Part shown: positions 15,230-23,501 of the stretch, one piece after another
How the letters are laid out: every line of letters begins with the position of its first letter
How positions within the stretch are numbered: the stretch's first letter is position 1
Assembly: GCA_030526425.1 (NCBI GenBank)
Contig: JAUNCT010000001.1
Span: forward strand, 62,001-126,000
DNA length: 64,000 bases
Direction of reading: 5' to 3'
From: Clostridia bacterium
Lineage (GTDB): Bacteria > Bacillota > Clostridia > Christensenellales > CAG-138
Position numbers and translations under genes: made by a program
The notes under the pieces: model-generated
Told to the model about the DNA's origin: nothing
The model's database searches: none
The model's input: the letters and a program-made list of their open reading frames with translations, nothing else

Positions 15230-16444
15230 TTATTTCGCCTTGAAGGATACGCCGTGCGGGACGGCTTTCCACTTCGGCGCGCGGGTGAAGCTTGCCCAAA
15301 GGTTGATGAGCATCCAGGTGGCCATGAACAGCGGGAACAGAAGAACCGAGGGAAGATCCTTCTTTGTCACGCCGCCGGTGAAGCGCAGCAACAGGTATGC
15401 GGCGAGCGAAAGGAGCGTCCACAATCCTGCGGCATAACCCACACCGAGAAGAAGGAGCCCCGGGACACCGAGCCCGCGGTACAGCTGCATCGGCAACGGT
15501 CCCATCAGGTTGACGAGGAGCGAAACGACGCCCGCATAGTTCATGAGGTTCGACAGGAACAGCAACCCGATATCCCGCGCGGAGGCGTTTCCGGTGGTCA
15601 GCAGCTTTGCCGAAAGGCGGCGCGTACACTGCAGGGAGCCTGCGGTCCAGCGCCTGCGCTGCGTGCAGGAATCGGAGAAGCGCACGGGTTGCTCATCGTA
15701 GACGACGGCGTCTTCCATCCAGGCGATCTTCCGGCCGTTCAGACCGCAGAGCCCGGTGAATTCCAAGTCCTCCGTCAGGCTCGTCGTATTCCAGCCGATC
15801 TCGCGGATGAGACGGGCGGAGACCATGAATCCGGTGCCGTTCAGGTGTGCGGAGAGCCCGCGGCGCCAACGGCTTTCGTTGAAGATGCGGCTCATGAAGC
15901 GGTAGAAAACGGTCATGCTGCCGGAGACCCAGGAATCGTGCGGATTCTTGCTTTCGCGGAAACCCTGGGCGCAATCGAAACCGGCCTGATAGGCTTTGTT
16001 GACCGCCGTGAAAAAGTTCGGATCGACGATATTGTCCGCATCGAAGATGCAGAAGGCATCGAAGCGGTCCTCGGCGATGAGTTTGCCGAAGGTTTGGCGC
16101 AACACATCCCCCTTCGAATGCACCGCCTCTTCACAGGTGAGGACGCGGGCGCCGGCGGCGCTTGCGGCTTCTGCGGTATCATCGGTGCAGTTGTTCGGAA
16201 TGACGATGATGTCGAAAAGCTCTTCGGGATAGTTCTGCGCTTTGAGGGAAGCGACAAGCGCGCCGATCACGTTCCGTTCGTTCCGTGCGGGGATCAGCGC
16301 GGCGATGCGGCAATGCTCGGAGGTGTCGGGGACCGAGCGCCGTTTTTTGAGAAAGGCGCCGAGGCAGACCCATACATGATACAGGCTCAGCACGGTGCAA
16401 AACACACCGTTGAGGATATTGAAGATCGTGACGAAGGTGATCAT
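15230..16444 (-). CDS. processive GT2 glycosyltransferase, membrane-bound
   Basis: The start is ATG 16444, overlapping the stop of the upstream gene (ATGA), giving 404 residues; upstream in-frame codons lie inside that gene. It has one N-terminal helix, a cytosolic GT-A domain and three to four C-terminal helices. Catalytic motifs are the DAD of IFDADNIVDP, the TEDLEF acid motif and QRRRW, the Q-x-x-R-W signature of processive family 2 enzymes such as poly-GlcNAc, hyaluronan and glucan synthases. It is cotranscribed with the CrtO-like/MGDG-synthase-like protein, so it probably extends a lipid-linked glycan. Sugar identity is unknown. Confidence 0.88.
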   Translation of the reverse strand: MITFVTIFNILNGVFCTVLSLYHVWVCLGAFLKKRRSVPDTSEHCRIAALIPARNERNVIGALVASLKAQNYPEELFDIIVIPNNCTDDTAEAASAAGARVLTCEEAVHSKGDVLRQTFGKLIAEDRFDAFCIFDADNIVDPNFFTAVNKAYQAGFDCAQGFRESKNPHDSWVSGSMTVFYRFMSRIFNESRWRRGLSAHLNGTGFMVSARLIREIGWNTTSLTEDLEFTGLCGLNGRKIAWMEDAVVYDEQPVRFSDSCTQRRRWTAGSLQCTRRLSAKLLTTGNASARDIGLLFLSNLMNYAGVVSLLVNLMGPLPMQLYRGLGVPGLLLLGVGYAAGLWTLLSLAAYLLLRFTGGVTKKDLPSVLLFPLFMATWMLINLWASFTRAPKWKAVPHGVSFKAK

Positions 16445-18051
16445 GCGTTCGCTTCTCCGGATTTCAGGGCGTTCATGGTGTCGCGGATGATGGCGGCGGC
16501 GTTGTTGCGTGGCAATGACAGGCAGGATTCCCGCATGCGCTGCGTCCATGCCGGGGTATCCAGCATCCGTCGGCAGAGGTTCGCCAGTTCGTGGTTTTCC
16601 TTTGCGGTGACGGCGGCGAACTGCATCGTGTAGTACAGCATGTTGTAACGTTCACAGGCGGCGACGGTGTCGATGAGGACCATCGGGAGACCTTTGACGG
16701 CGGATTCGGTCGTGCTGAGCCCGCCGGGCTTTGTCAGATACAGGTCGGCGCTGTCCATGAGCGTGCTCACATCGGAAACGAAGCCGAGCACCCGCACGCG
16801 TTTGAGTACCGAGAAGCGTTTGCCGAGCTTTTTCTCGAGCTTTTTGTTGTTACCGCAGATGATGGTGACATACTGATCGGGCTTCAGGTGGAAAGCAAGA
16901 CGGTCGACGACGCGGATGACGGATTTGCAGCCCATGCTGCCGCCCATGACGAGCAAGTGACGCGCGTTTTCGGGAATGCCGAATTTTGCCCGTGCTGTCG
17001 CGCGGTCCGTATGGGTATAGAAAGCGCTTCGTACCGGTATACCGGAAGCGACGATGCGGTCCCGCGTGATGTTTCCTTTGACGAACTCATCGGTGTACAT
17101 CGCATCGGGGATGAAGTACCGGTCGGCATTGGAAAGCTCGACCGTCGGCGAACAGGTGTGATCCGTTGCGACGAAGCAGGACTTGATCCCAAGGGCGTCG
17201 AACTCTTCCTTCATTGCCGCGGCAAGCAGCGCCGGGAAGACGTGAACGAAGATCAAGGTGTCGTAATCGCGGTCCAAAAGGAAGGCGTACAGGTGCTCGG
17301 CGGCACGCTTTGCGAAGAACGTCGCGAAATTGCCGGCCGTGCGCTTTTTCTCACTGGCACCGTAGGCCCATGCGAAAAAGCCCGGCATGTAGCGGTACAT
17401 GAATGTGTGGGTCCAGGAGACGATTTTGGAAACCGTGAGGGAATAGAACGAAAGACCGTCGATGATGTCGCAGGGTTCTCCGTTCCGGTCGTAGACCTCC
17501 TTGATCGCCTTTGCGCAGGCGTTGTGCCCTTCCCCTGTGTTTGCGGAGAGAATGAGAACGCCGCGATGCGCTTCGGAAACGAAGCGCTTTTCGCTGACGG
17601 CGCGCTTCCGTTCGGCAAGCTTCATCATCCGGGGGCGGTTGTAACGCTGGATGAGGATGAACGGGAAATTGCCGATGAGGATATAGACGAGGGTCACGAC
17701 AACGCCCCAAAGGCCGGGCCAAAGCTTCAGGCACCAAAGTCCGGTGAGACACAGCAGCGTGTGGATGATCTCCGCGACGCAGGCCTCCTTGATCATGGTG
17801 AGCAGGGTCTCGTTCGAGGGGTTGCCTTCGAGTTTTTTGGGCGGCATCAGCTTTTTGAAGATGCGGCTCATATCGGGGACTTTGTTTTGCCATGCGGGCA
17901 GCCGCAACAATGTGAACAGCTTTTGTTCCCAGGGGCGGACGCGGAGCAGCGGGTTGTCGGCGTTGATCAGGTTTCTCGGAAGGATCCGTCCGAGAAAGAA
18001 AAACAGAACGCCGGTGCAGGCGATATAGATGATACAGTGCAATGCGGGCAT
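16441..18051 (-). CDS. CrtO-like acyltransferase domain fused to an MGDG-synthase-like glycosyltransferase
   Basis: The start is ATG 18051, with GGAGGTG 6 nt upstream, giving 536 residues. Residues about 1-150 resemble glycosyl-4,4'-diaponeurosporenoate acyltransferase (CrtO of staphyloxanthin synthesis): an R-x-WE element, an aromatic LP-x-W segment, an EIIH motif and a closing FILIQRYNRPR that matches CrtO's IIIVQRYNRPR. Residues about 165-536 are a GT-B enzyme of the MGDG-synthase/MurG class: ANTGEGHN at the N-terminal domain, VMGGSMG, and the nucleotide-sugar site TKPGGLSTTES. No carotenoid genes lie nearby, so the acceptor is more likely a membrane lipid, a glycosylated and acylated product being inferred. 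Translationally coupled to the GT2 downstream. Confidence 0.78.
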   Translation of the reverse strand: MPALHCIIYIACTGVLFFFLGRILPRNLINADNPLLRVRPWEQKLFTLLRLPAWQNKVPDMSRIFKKLMPPKKLEGNPSNETLLTMIKEACVAEIIHTLLCLTGLWCLKLWPGLWGVVVTLVYILIGNFPFILIQRYNRPRMMKLAERKRAVSEKRFVSEAHRGVLILSANTGEGHNACAKAIKEVYDRNGEPCDIIDGLSFYSLTVSKIVSWTHTFMYRYMPGFFAWAYGASEKKRTAGNFATFFAKRAAEHLYAFLLDRDYDTLIFVHVFPALLAAAMKEEFDALGIKSCFVATDHTCSPTVELSNADRYFIPDAMYTDEFVKGNITRDRIVASGIPVRSAFYTHTDRATARAKFGIPENARHLLVMGGSMGCKSVIRVVDRLAFHLKPDQYVTIICGNNKKLEKKLGKRFSVLKRVRVLGFVSDVSTLMDSADLYLTKPGGLSTTESAVKGLPMVLIDTVAACERYNMLYYTMQFAAVTAKENHELANLCRRMLDTPAWTQRMRESCLSLPRNNAAAIIRDTMNALKSGEANA

Positions 18052-18198
18052 GCGGCACCTCCGTTTTTTCCGGGCGGGATCGTCGAGGCCCGGGGTCGTG
18101 GTTTGCGGCATCCGGAAAGGAGACCGGCAAAACCGGGTAACATTCTTATATACAGGAAAAAGGTAAAGTGTGAATAAACAGACCCGGTCCGGGAGCTG

Positions 18199-18651
18199 TT
18201 ATTTTTCCGTACCGTACGGCCAGGTCGTGATACCTCCGAATTCGCGGACATCGGTGTAGCCGAGTTTCACCAGCGTTTCGGCGGCAAGCTTGCTGCGCCG
18301 TCCGGAACGGCAGTAAACGAGGATGCATTGCTCCTTGTCGGGCAACAGTTCCGCGGCTTTGGACTCCACCTCGGTATACGGAAGGAGGAGCGCGCCCGGG
18401 ATATGACCCTGTTCGTATTCCGAACGGTCCCGCGCATCGACGATGGCGATGTTCTCTTCCGAATCCATGAGCGCTTTCGCCTCTTCTTGGGAGATCACGG
18501 AATATGCGGGAGCAACCGAAACGAAGATCCCGGTCGGCGCGTCCGCACCCCCGATGACGGCGGAGCTTTCGGTTTTCGGCCTGCAAGCCGTGCACGACAG
18601 GGCAAGAACGCCGATCGCTGCGGGAAAGAGGAATGTCCGGATGCGGTCCAC
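18199..18651 (-). CDS. rhodanese-domain lipoprotein
   Basis: The start is GTG 18651 with AAGGAGAG 8 nt upstream, giving 150 residues; longer in-frame starts would run upstream of the promoter. The N-terminus is a signal peptide with two candidate lipidated cysteines (LSC-TAC), so it is probably anchored outside the membrane. After a short GGADAPTGIF segment comes a single rhodanese domain with active-site loop CRSGRR; the Cys carries a persulfide in sulfur transfer. An extracytoplasmic rhodanese would handle thiosulfate, sulfide or disulfides at the surface. It is monocistronic. Confidence 0.82.
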   Translation of the reverse strand: MDRIRTFLFPAAIGVLALSCTACRPKTESSAVIGGADAPTGIFVSVAPAYSVISQEEAKALMDSEENIAIVDARDRSEYEQGHIPGALLLPYTEVESKAAELLPDKEQCILVYCRSGRRSKLAAETLVKLGYTDVREFGGITTWPYGTEK

Positions 18652-18681
18652 GGGATACTCTCCTTCGATAATGGTCTTCCT

Positions 18682-18711
18682 ATTGTACCAAATGAAACGA
18701 TGTGCCGACAA
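18682..18711 (-). promoter_or_regulatory. promoter of the rhodanese gene
   Basis: TTGTCG (18706-18711) and TACAAT (18682-18687) are 18 bp apart on the minus strand, 31 bp upstream of the GTG start. Confidence 0.55.
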
Positions 18712-18785
18712 CTTTCCCGGAGATGTTGAATGACTGTTCACAATTCGCGGGAGGGACCGCACGGAAAATGCGCGTGATACGGAGC

Positions 18786-18817
18786 TTGACTCTCCCCTAT
18801 GGGGGAGGATGCAGAAT
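18786..18817 (+). promoter_or_regulatory. MerR-type promoter with operator in a 20-bp spacer
   Basis: TTGACT (18786-18791) and CAGAAT (18812-18817) are 20 bp apart, too long for normal use. The spacer holds the dyad CTCCCC-TATG-GGGGAG (18792-18807). Over-long spacer plus internal dyad is the hallmark of MerR-family activation by DNA twisting. It drives the MerR/UvrA-like operon, so the regulator should control itself. Confidence 0.75.
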
Positions 18818-18892
18818 CTTTTCGGAGAAACCTCTTTACAATAAAAATTCATTGCTCTATGATGGGGGCATTCCCCGGGAAGGATGAAGAAA

Positions 18893-19786
18893 ATGAAAGA
18901 AAATCATGAGATGTGCCCGAAGACCGGGGACACGCTGTACAAGATCGGGATGTTCGCCGCGATGAACCGCGTGACTGTCAAAACTTTGCGTTTTTACGAA
19001 CAGCAAGGATTGCTGCTGCCGAAGAAGGTGGACGGTGAAACGGGGTACCGTTATTATGCCATGGCGCAAATGGCGGACGTGCAGCGTATCGCCGTGCTCA
19101 AGCAGGCGGGGCTCACACTCGAAGATATCGCGTCGATCGACGCGGGGACCGATGAGCGGTCGGTATTGCTTGCCAGACGTGCGGAACTCATGCGCCGCAT
19201 CGCGGAAATGACCAGGCAAGCGGCGGCGATCGACAGCAGACTTGCACGGGAGGGCGCGCATCCTGCCGCACCGGTGCTTGTGCGGAACCTTCCCGGGGTG
19301 ACCGTCGCCTCCATGACAGTGCGTCTCGCTTCCTATGAAGATCTGTTCGAGGTCATGCCGCGGATGGGGGCGCTGATGGAGGAGAGCGGCTGTACCTGCG
19401 CTTTGCCGGAATACTGTTACACCGCTTATCCGGAGCCGGGCTTCCGTGAGGAAGACATTCTCGCGGAGGTCTGCGAGGCGGTGACCGAAGCGAAAGAACC
19501 GCACGACGGGCTGGAATTCAAAGCCGTGCCGGGGGTCGCCGCGGCATGCGTCTATCACCGAGGTCCGTATGAAACGCTGCCCGAAAGCTATGGAACGGTG
19601 CTCGACTATGTCCGCGAAAACGGGTATGTCATCGCAGGTCCTATCCGCGAAAGGTACATCGACGGCGTTTGGAACCGCGATTCCGAGACCGAATGGCTGA
19701 CGGAGATCCAAGTGCCGGTCGCTGTTGCGGCGAATGAGGAATGCAGCTTGCCGGAGGAATGTTCCGGCGGAAAGGAAACGATATGA
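18893..19786 (+). CDS. MerR-family regulator with GyrI-like effector domain
   Basis: I chose ATG 18893 because GGGAAGG lies 9 nt upstream; the in-frame ATG 18884 directly abuts that RBS. The 297-residue protein has a MerR winged HTH (YKIGMFAAMNRVTVKTLRFYEQQGLL), a short coiled-coil dimer helix, and a C-terminal GyrI/BmrR-like multidrug-binding domain of about 160 residues. Such proteins bind cationic or planar drugs and activate resistance genes. It overlaps the UvrA-like gene by 4 nt and carries a textbook MerR operator upstream. Confidence 0.88.
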   Translation: MKENHEMCPKTGDTLYKIGMFAAMNRVTVKTLRFYEQQGLLLPKKVDGETGYRYYAMAQMADVQRIAVLKQAGLTLEDIASIDAGTDERSVLLARRAELMRRIAEMTRQAAAIDSRLAREGAHPAAPVLVRNLPGVTVASMTVRLASYEDLFEVMPRMGALMEESGCTCALPEYCYTAYPEPGFREEDILAEVCEAVTEAKEPHDGLEFKAVPGVAAACVYHRGPYETLPESYGTVLDYVRENGYVIAGPIRERYIDGVWNRDSETEWLTEIQVPVAVAANEECSLPEECSGGKETI

Positions 19787-22029
19787 ACGAGCCCATCCGC
19801 ATCACGGGACTGAAACAGAACAACCTGAAAAACATCTCCCTCACGATCCCGAAAAACAAGATCGTGGTGTTTACGGGCGTTTCGGGCAGCGGTAAATCCA
19901 GCATCGTATTCGACACTATCGCCGCGGAGAGCCAGCGGCAGATGAACGAGACCTACTCCGCTTGGATCCGCGGTCGCTTGCCCAAGTACGAACAACCGAA
20001 CGCGGAGCGGATCGAGAATCTCAACCCTTCGGTCGTGATCGACCAAAGCCGTCTCGGCGGGAACGCACGTTCGACCGTCGGTACCATCAGCGACATGTAT
20101 GCGGTGCTCCGCCTGCTGTTTTCGCGCATCGGTACGCCATCGGTCGGTCCGGCGTCGTACTTCTCTTTCAACGACCCCAATGGAATGTGTCCGACCTGTG
20201 CCGGGATCGGGAAGGTCATGGACCTCGATATCCTGCGCTGTGTCGACCCGGAAAAGTCGTTTGACGAAGGCTGCTTCCTTTTGCCTGCTTTTGCGCCCGG
20301 AAACTATTATCACAAGCACTACCGGAGACCGGAGTATTTCCGTACGGATGTCGCGTGGAAGGACTTGACCGACCGCGAGCGGAACTTTTTGCTTTACGGG
20401 GCGGAAGAACGCGGCGGCGCCAGGCTCGACAAAAGGATCGAGGGCGTTTACAACCAGTTCAAGCGGCTCGTTCTCATGCGCAGCGCAGAGGAGCATACCG
20501 ATACGACGCTGAAGCGCATCGCCCGCTTCGTACATGAGGAGACCTGCCCGGATTGCGGCGGAAAGCGTTTGTCCGAACGGGCGCTCTCCTGTCGCATCAA
20601 CGGATACGATATCGCGGAGATGTGCGATATGGAGTTTACCGAACTCCGCGCGGAACTGCAAAAGATCGACGATCCGCGCGCCGGGTCGCTTGTGGCACAG
20701 CTGACGGCTTCGCTCGACCGCATGATCGATATCGGTCTCCCCTACCTTTCGATGAACCGCGAATCTGCGACGCTTTCCGGCGGAGAAGCGCAGCGTCTGA
20801 AGCTGGTGCGGTACATGGGCAGCGCGCTGTGCGGGATGATCTATATCTTCGACGAACCTTCCACGGGCATGCATCCGCGGGATGTGCACCGGATGTGCCG
20901 GCTGCTGAAGAACCTGCGCGACAAGGGGAACACGGTGCTTGTCGTCGAGCATGACAAGGATATCATCCGCATTGCGGATGAGGTCGTCGATATCGGACCG
21001 CTTGCGGGAAAGAGCGGCGGTCGGGTGCTGTTCCAAGGCAGTTACGAAGGCTTGCTTGCATCCGGTACGCGTACGGGAAAGGCGCTGCGCAACACGGTCG
21101 GCGTCAAGGACACCCCGCGGAAACCGCGCGGGTTCTTGCCTGTGCGGGACGCATGCCTCCATAACCTCAGGCATACGGACGCGGATATCCCCACGGGAGT
21201 GCTGACGGTCGTTACCGGCGTTGCGGGCAGCGGAAAATCCACCCTGATCCGGGAGGTATTCGCAAAACAATACGCCGACAAGGTCGTGCTGATCGATCAA
21301 AGCGCCGTGACCGCAACGGGCAGATCGACGGTCTGTACGTTCATGGGTTTTTTCGATGAGATCCGCAAGGTATTCGCAAAGGAAAACGGCGTGAACGAGG
21401 GACTCTTCACCTTCAACGGGAAGGGCGCGTGCCCGGCTTGCAAAGGGCGCGGAACGATCACGACGGAACTGGTGTTCATGGATCCGGTCACCACGACCTG
21501 TGAGCTTTGCGGCGGTTCGCGCTATTCCGCCGAGGCGCTTTCTCATACCTACCGCGGAAGATCCATCGTGGATGTGCTGAGCCTTTCCGTGGAAGAAGCG
21601 GCGGAGTTTTTCCGGGGCAACAAGAAGATCGCCGAAAAACTGAATGCGCTGATGGAGGTCGGTCTTCCGTATATTTCGCTCGGACAGCCCCTGTCGACCT
21701 TTTCCGGTGGTGAGCGCCAGCGCGTGAAGCTGGCACAATCGATCAAAACGGTGGGTTCGGTCTATATCCTCGACGAACCGACAACGGGGCTGCATGCATC
21801 GGATATCGAAAAGGTCATGGGGATCCTCGAGTCGATCGTGGACCGTGGAAACACGGTGATCGTCATCGAACACAACACCGATGTGATGAAGCTCGCCGAT
21901 TACATCATCGACATCGGACCCGATGGCGGGACGAAGGGCGGAAAGGTCGTGTTTGCGGGGACCCCGAAGGAAATGCTCGAGCATGGGGATACCATTACGG
22001 CAAAGTATCTGAGAAAGTCGATGGAGTGA
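19783..22029 (+). CDS. UvrA-like (class II) ABC ATPase
   Basis: The start is ATG 19783, overlapping the MerR stop, giving 748 residues against about 940 for canonical UvrA. It has two complete ATPase modules: Walker A GVSGSGKSS (32-39) and GVAGSGKST, two LSGGE-type signatures (LSGGEAQRLK, FSGGERQRVK), Walker B IYIFDEPSTG and VYILDEPTTG, and paired zinc-finger cysteines (CPDCGG; CPACKG...CELCGG). The length fits UvrA2/DrrC-type proteins, which lack the UvrB-binding region and are linked to tolerance of DNA-binding drugs. A MerR multidrug sensor upstream supports drug- or damage-induced resistance, rather than housekeeping repair. Confidence 0.88.
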   Translation: MNEPIRITGLKQNNLKNISLTIPKNKIVVFTGVSGSGKSSIVFDTIAAESQRQMNETYSAWIRGRLPKYEQPNAERIENLNPSVVIDQSRLGGNARSTVGTISDMYAVLRLLFSRIGTPSVGPASYFSFNDPNGMCPTCAGIGKVMDLDILRCVDPEKSFDEGCFLLPAFAPGNYYHKHYRRPEYFRTDVAWKDLTDRERNFLLYGAEERGGARLDKRIEGVYNQFKRLVLMRSAEEHTDTTLKRIARFVHEETCPDCGGKRLSERALSCRINGYDIAEMCDMEFTELRAELQKIDDPRAGSLVAQLTASLDRMIDIGLPYLSMNRESATLSGGEAQRLKLVRYMGSALCGMIYIFDEPSTGMHPRDVHRMCRLLKNLRDKGNTVLVVEHDKDIIRIADEVVDIGPLAGKSGGRVLFQGSYEGLLASGTRTGKALRNTVGVKDTPRKPRGFLPVRDACLHNLRHTDADIPTGVLTVVTGVAGSGKSTLIREVFAKQYADKVVLIDQSAVTATGRSTVCTFMGFFDEIRKVFAKENGVNEGLFTFNGKGACPACKGRGTITTELVFMDPVTTTCELCGGSRYSAEALSHTYRGRSIVDVLSLSVEEAAEFFRGNKKIAEKLNALMEVGLPYISLGQPLSTFSGGERQRVKLAQSIKTVGSVYILDEPTTGLHASDIEKVMGILESIVDRGNTVIVIEHNTDVMKLADYIIDIGPDGGTKGGKVVFAGTPKEMLEHGDTITAKYLRKSME

Positions 22030-22050
22030 ACGCGGCGTCCAACATGGAGA

Positions 22051-22088
22051 AACACGCGGTTCCCGGAATCGGGGACCGCGTGTTTCTT
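22051..22088 (+). terminator. intrinsic terminator of the MerR/UvrA-like operon
   Basis: A long GC-rich stem (AACACGCGGT-TCCC with GGGACCGCGTGTT, one bulged base) is followed by TTTCTTT. Confidence 0.85.
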
Positions 22089-22286
22089 TGGTTTACAATA
22101 ATGTTTTGTTGGTTTACGATTTGAATGCGATCGGAGAACGGAAACGGGGATCCGTCCCGGTGCGGCGAGCGGGCTCCGGTGAGAACGGTTTTGCATCAAA
22201 ACATTTTCTTATGTGCATAAAAAGTTTGCCAATGATACGCAAAAGCTATCGTGGAGGCATTTTTTAGATATATTATATATAATTCG

Positions 22287-22367
22287 TTGACATAAATGAA
22301 GGAAATGGGTTATGATTCCTGCATAAACAAACGAAAAACGCGTTCGGAAATCGAAGATTCCGACGCG
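22287..22367 (+). promoter_or_regulatory. glutamate synthase promoter and leader hairpin
   Basis: TTGACA (22287-22292) and TATGAT (22311-22316) are 18 bp apart. The transcript then carries the hairpin CGCGT-TCGGAA/TTCCGA-CGCG (22339-22367) just before the RBS. Because an in-frame ATG at 22296 lies inside this promoter, it cannot be the translation start. Confidence 0.75.
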
Positions 22368-22385
22368 GAAAGGACATGCTCCGTC

Positions 22386-23501
22386 ATGATCAACGAACTG
22401 AGAGACCCGAAGCTCCGCGAGGGCAATATCCGCATCCCTTCCGGCTGTGCGATCGCAGCCGTGATCTCCCGCGAGGGAAAGAAGATGACCGGTGAAAAGA
22501 TCGCCGAAAGCATGAAGCCCATGCGCGACCGTTCGAACGGTCTCGGCGGCGGCTTCGCCGGGTACGGCATCTACCCCGAATACCGGGATTACTATGCGCT
22601 GCATATCTTCTTCGACGACAATGAAGCGCGCAAGGAATGCGAAAAATACCTGAAAGAACGGTTCGACATCGTTTGGGCGGAGGAGATGCAGGTCCGCAAG
22701 ATCCCCGAAATCACGGACGAGCCGCTCATCTGGCGCTATTTCGTGGCGCCGCTGCAGTCCTTGATGCGTTCGATGCAGGTCGATGAGCGCGAATACGTCG
22801 TGCGCGCAGTCACGGCGGTGAACCTGAAGATCGACGGCGCCTACGTTTTTTCCAGCGGAAAGAACATGGGCGTGTTCAAAGCCGTCGGTTACCCCGAAGA
22901 TGTCGGCAGGTTCTACCGTCTCGAGGAATACGAAGGGTATTGCTGGACGGCGCACGGACGTTATCCCACGAACACCCCCGGCTGGTGGGGCGGCGCGCAC
23001 CCCTTCGCTTTGCTCGACTGGACGGTCGTGCACAACGGCGAGATCTCCTCGTATGATGCGAACCGCCGCTTTATCGAGATGTTCGGGTACAAGTGCACGC
23101 TGCAGACGGATACCGAGGTCATCACCTACATCGCGGATTATCTGTGCCGCCGTCAGGGCTTGACCCTGCGGGAGGCGGCGGCGGTCATGGCGGCACCGTT
23201 CTGGAGCACCATCGCAAAGAAACCGCCGCTCGACAAGGAGCAGTACATGTACCTCCGTCAGGTCTTCCCGAGCCTCCTCGTCACCGGACCTTTTTCCATC
23301 GTGCTCGGATTCGAGGGCGGCTTGATGGCATTGAACGACAGGTTGAAGCTGCGTTCGATGGTCGTCGGTGAGAAGGACGACAAGGTCTTCGTCGCCAGCG
23401 AAGAGGCGGCGATCCGCGTGATGGAACCCAATGCGGAGAATATTTTCGCGCCGGCGGGCGGCGAGCCCGTGATCGTCAACGTGAGAGAGGGGGCGTTCTG
23501 A
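22386..23501 (+). CDS. glutamate synthase-type class II glutamine amidotransferase subunit
   Basis: The start is ATG 22386, the first plausible codon downstream of the promoter, giving 371 residues. It is an Ntn-hydrolase glutaminase domain: probable nucleophile Cys21 in PSGCAIAAV, which implies a 20-residue propeptide to be removed, then the RSNGLGGGFAGYG block, the glutamine-binding TAHGRYPTN, and the VVHNGEIS strand. It releases ammonia from glutamine for the synthase subunit encoded next. The three separate genes (amidotransferase, FMN domain, GXGXG domain) match the archaeal/clostridial split form of GltB, equivalent to GlxB-D-C. The stop overlaps the next start by one base. Confidence 0.88.
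   Translation: MINELRDPKLREGNIRIPSGCAIAAVISREGKKMTGEKIAESMKPMRDRSNGLGGGFAGYGIYPEYRDYYALHIFFDDNEARKECEKYLKERFDIVWAEEMQVRKIPEITDEPLIWRYFVAPLQSLMRSMQVDEREYVVRAVTAVNLKIDGAYVFSSGKNMGVFKAVGYPEDVGRFYRLEEYEGYCWTAHGRYPTNTPGWWGGAHPFALLDWTVVHNGEISSYDANRRFIEMFGYKCTLQTDTEVITYIADYLCRRQGLTLREAAAVMAAPFWSTIAKKPPLDKEQYMYLRQVFPSLLVTGPFSIVLGFEGGLMALNDRLKLRSMVVGEKDDKVFVASEEAAIRVMEPNAENIFAPAGGEPVIVNVREGAF

Larger units (their letters stand above)
22030..22385. other. 356-bp intergenic region upstream of glutamate synthase
   Basis: It holds the uvrA-like terminator, a pair of near-identical 12-mers TTGGTTTACAAT (22088-22099) and TTGGTTTACGAT (22109-22120) exactly 21 bp apart, an AT-rich stretch around 22263-22286, the promoter at 22287-22316 and a leader hairpin at 22339-22367. 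No coding sequence or known riboswitch was recognised. Confidence 0.6.

Noticed and set aside
22139..22200. Possible small RNA or riboswitch in the glutamate synthase upstream gap
   Set aside because: The stretch is GC-rich but lacks a promoter-terminator pair or a recognisable riboswitch core.
22296..22385. Possible 30-residue N-terminal extension of the glutamate synthase amidotransferase
   Set aside because: The upstream ATG lies between the -35 and -10 of a strong promoter, so it cannot be in the mRNA.
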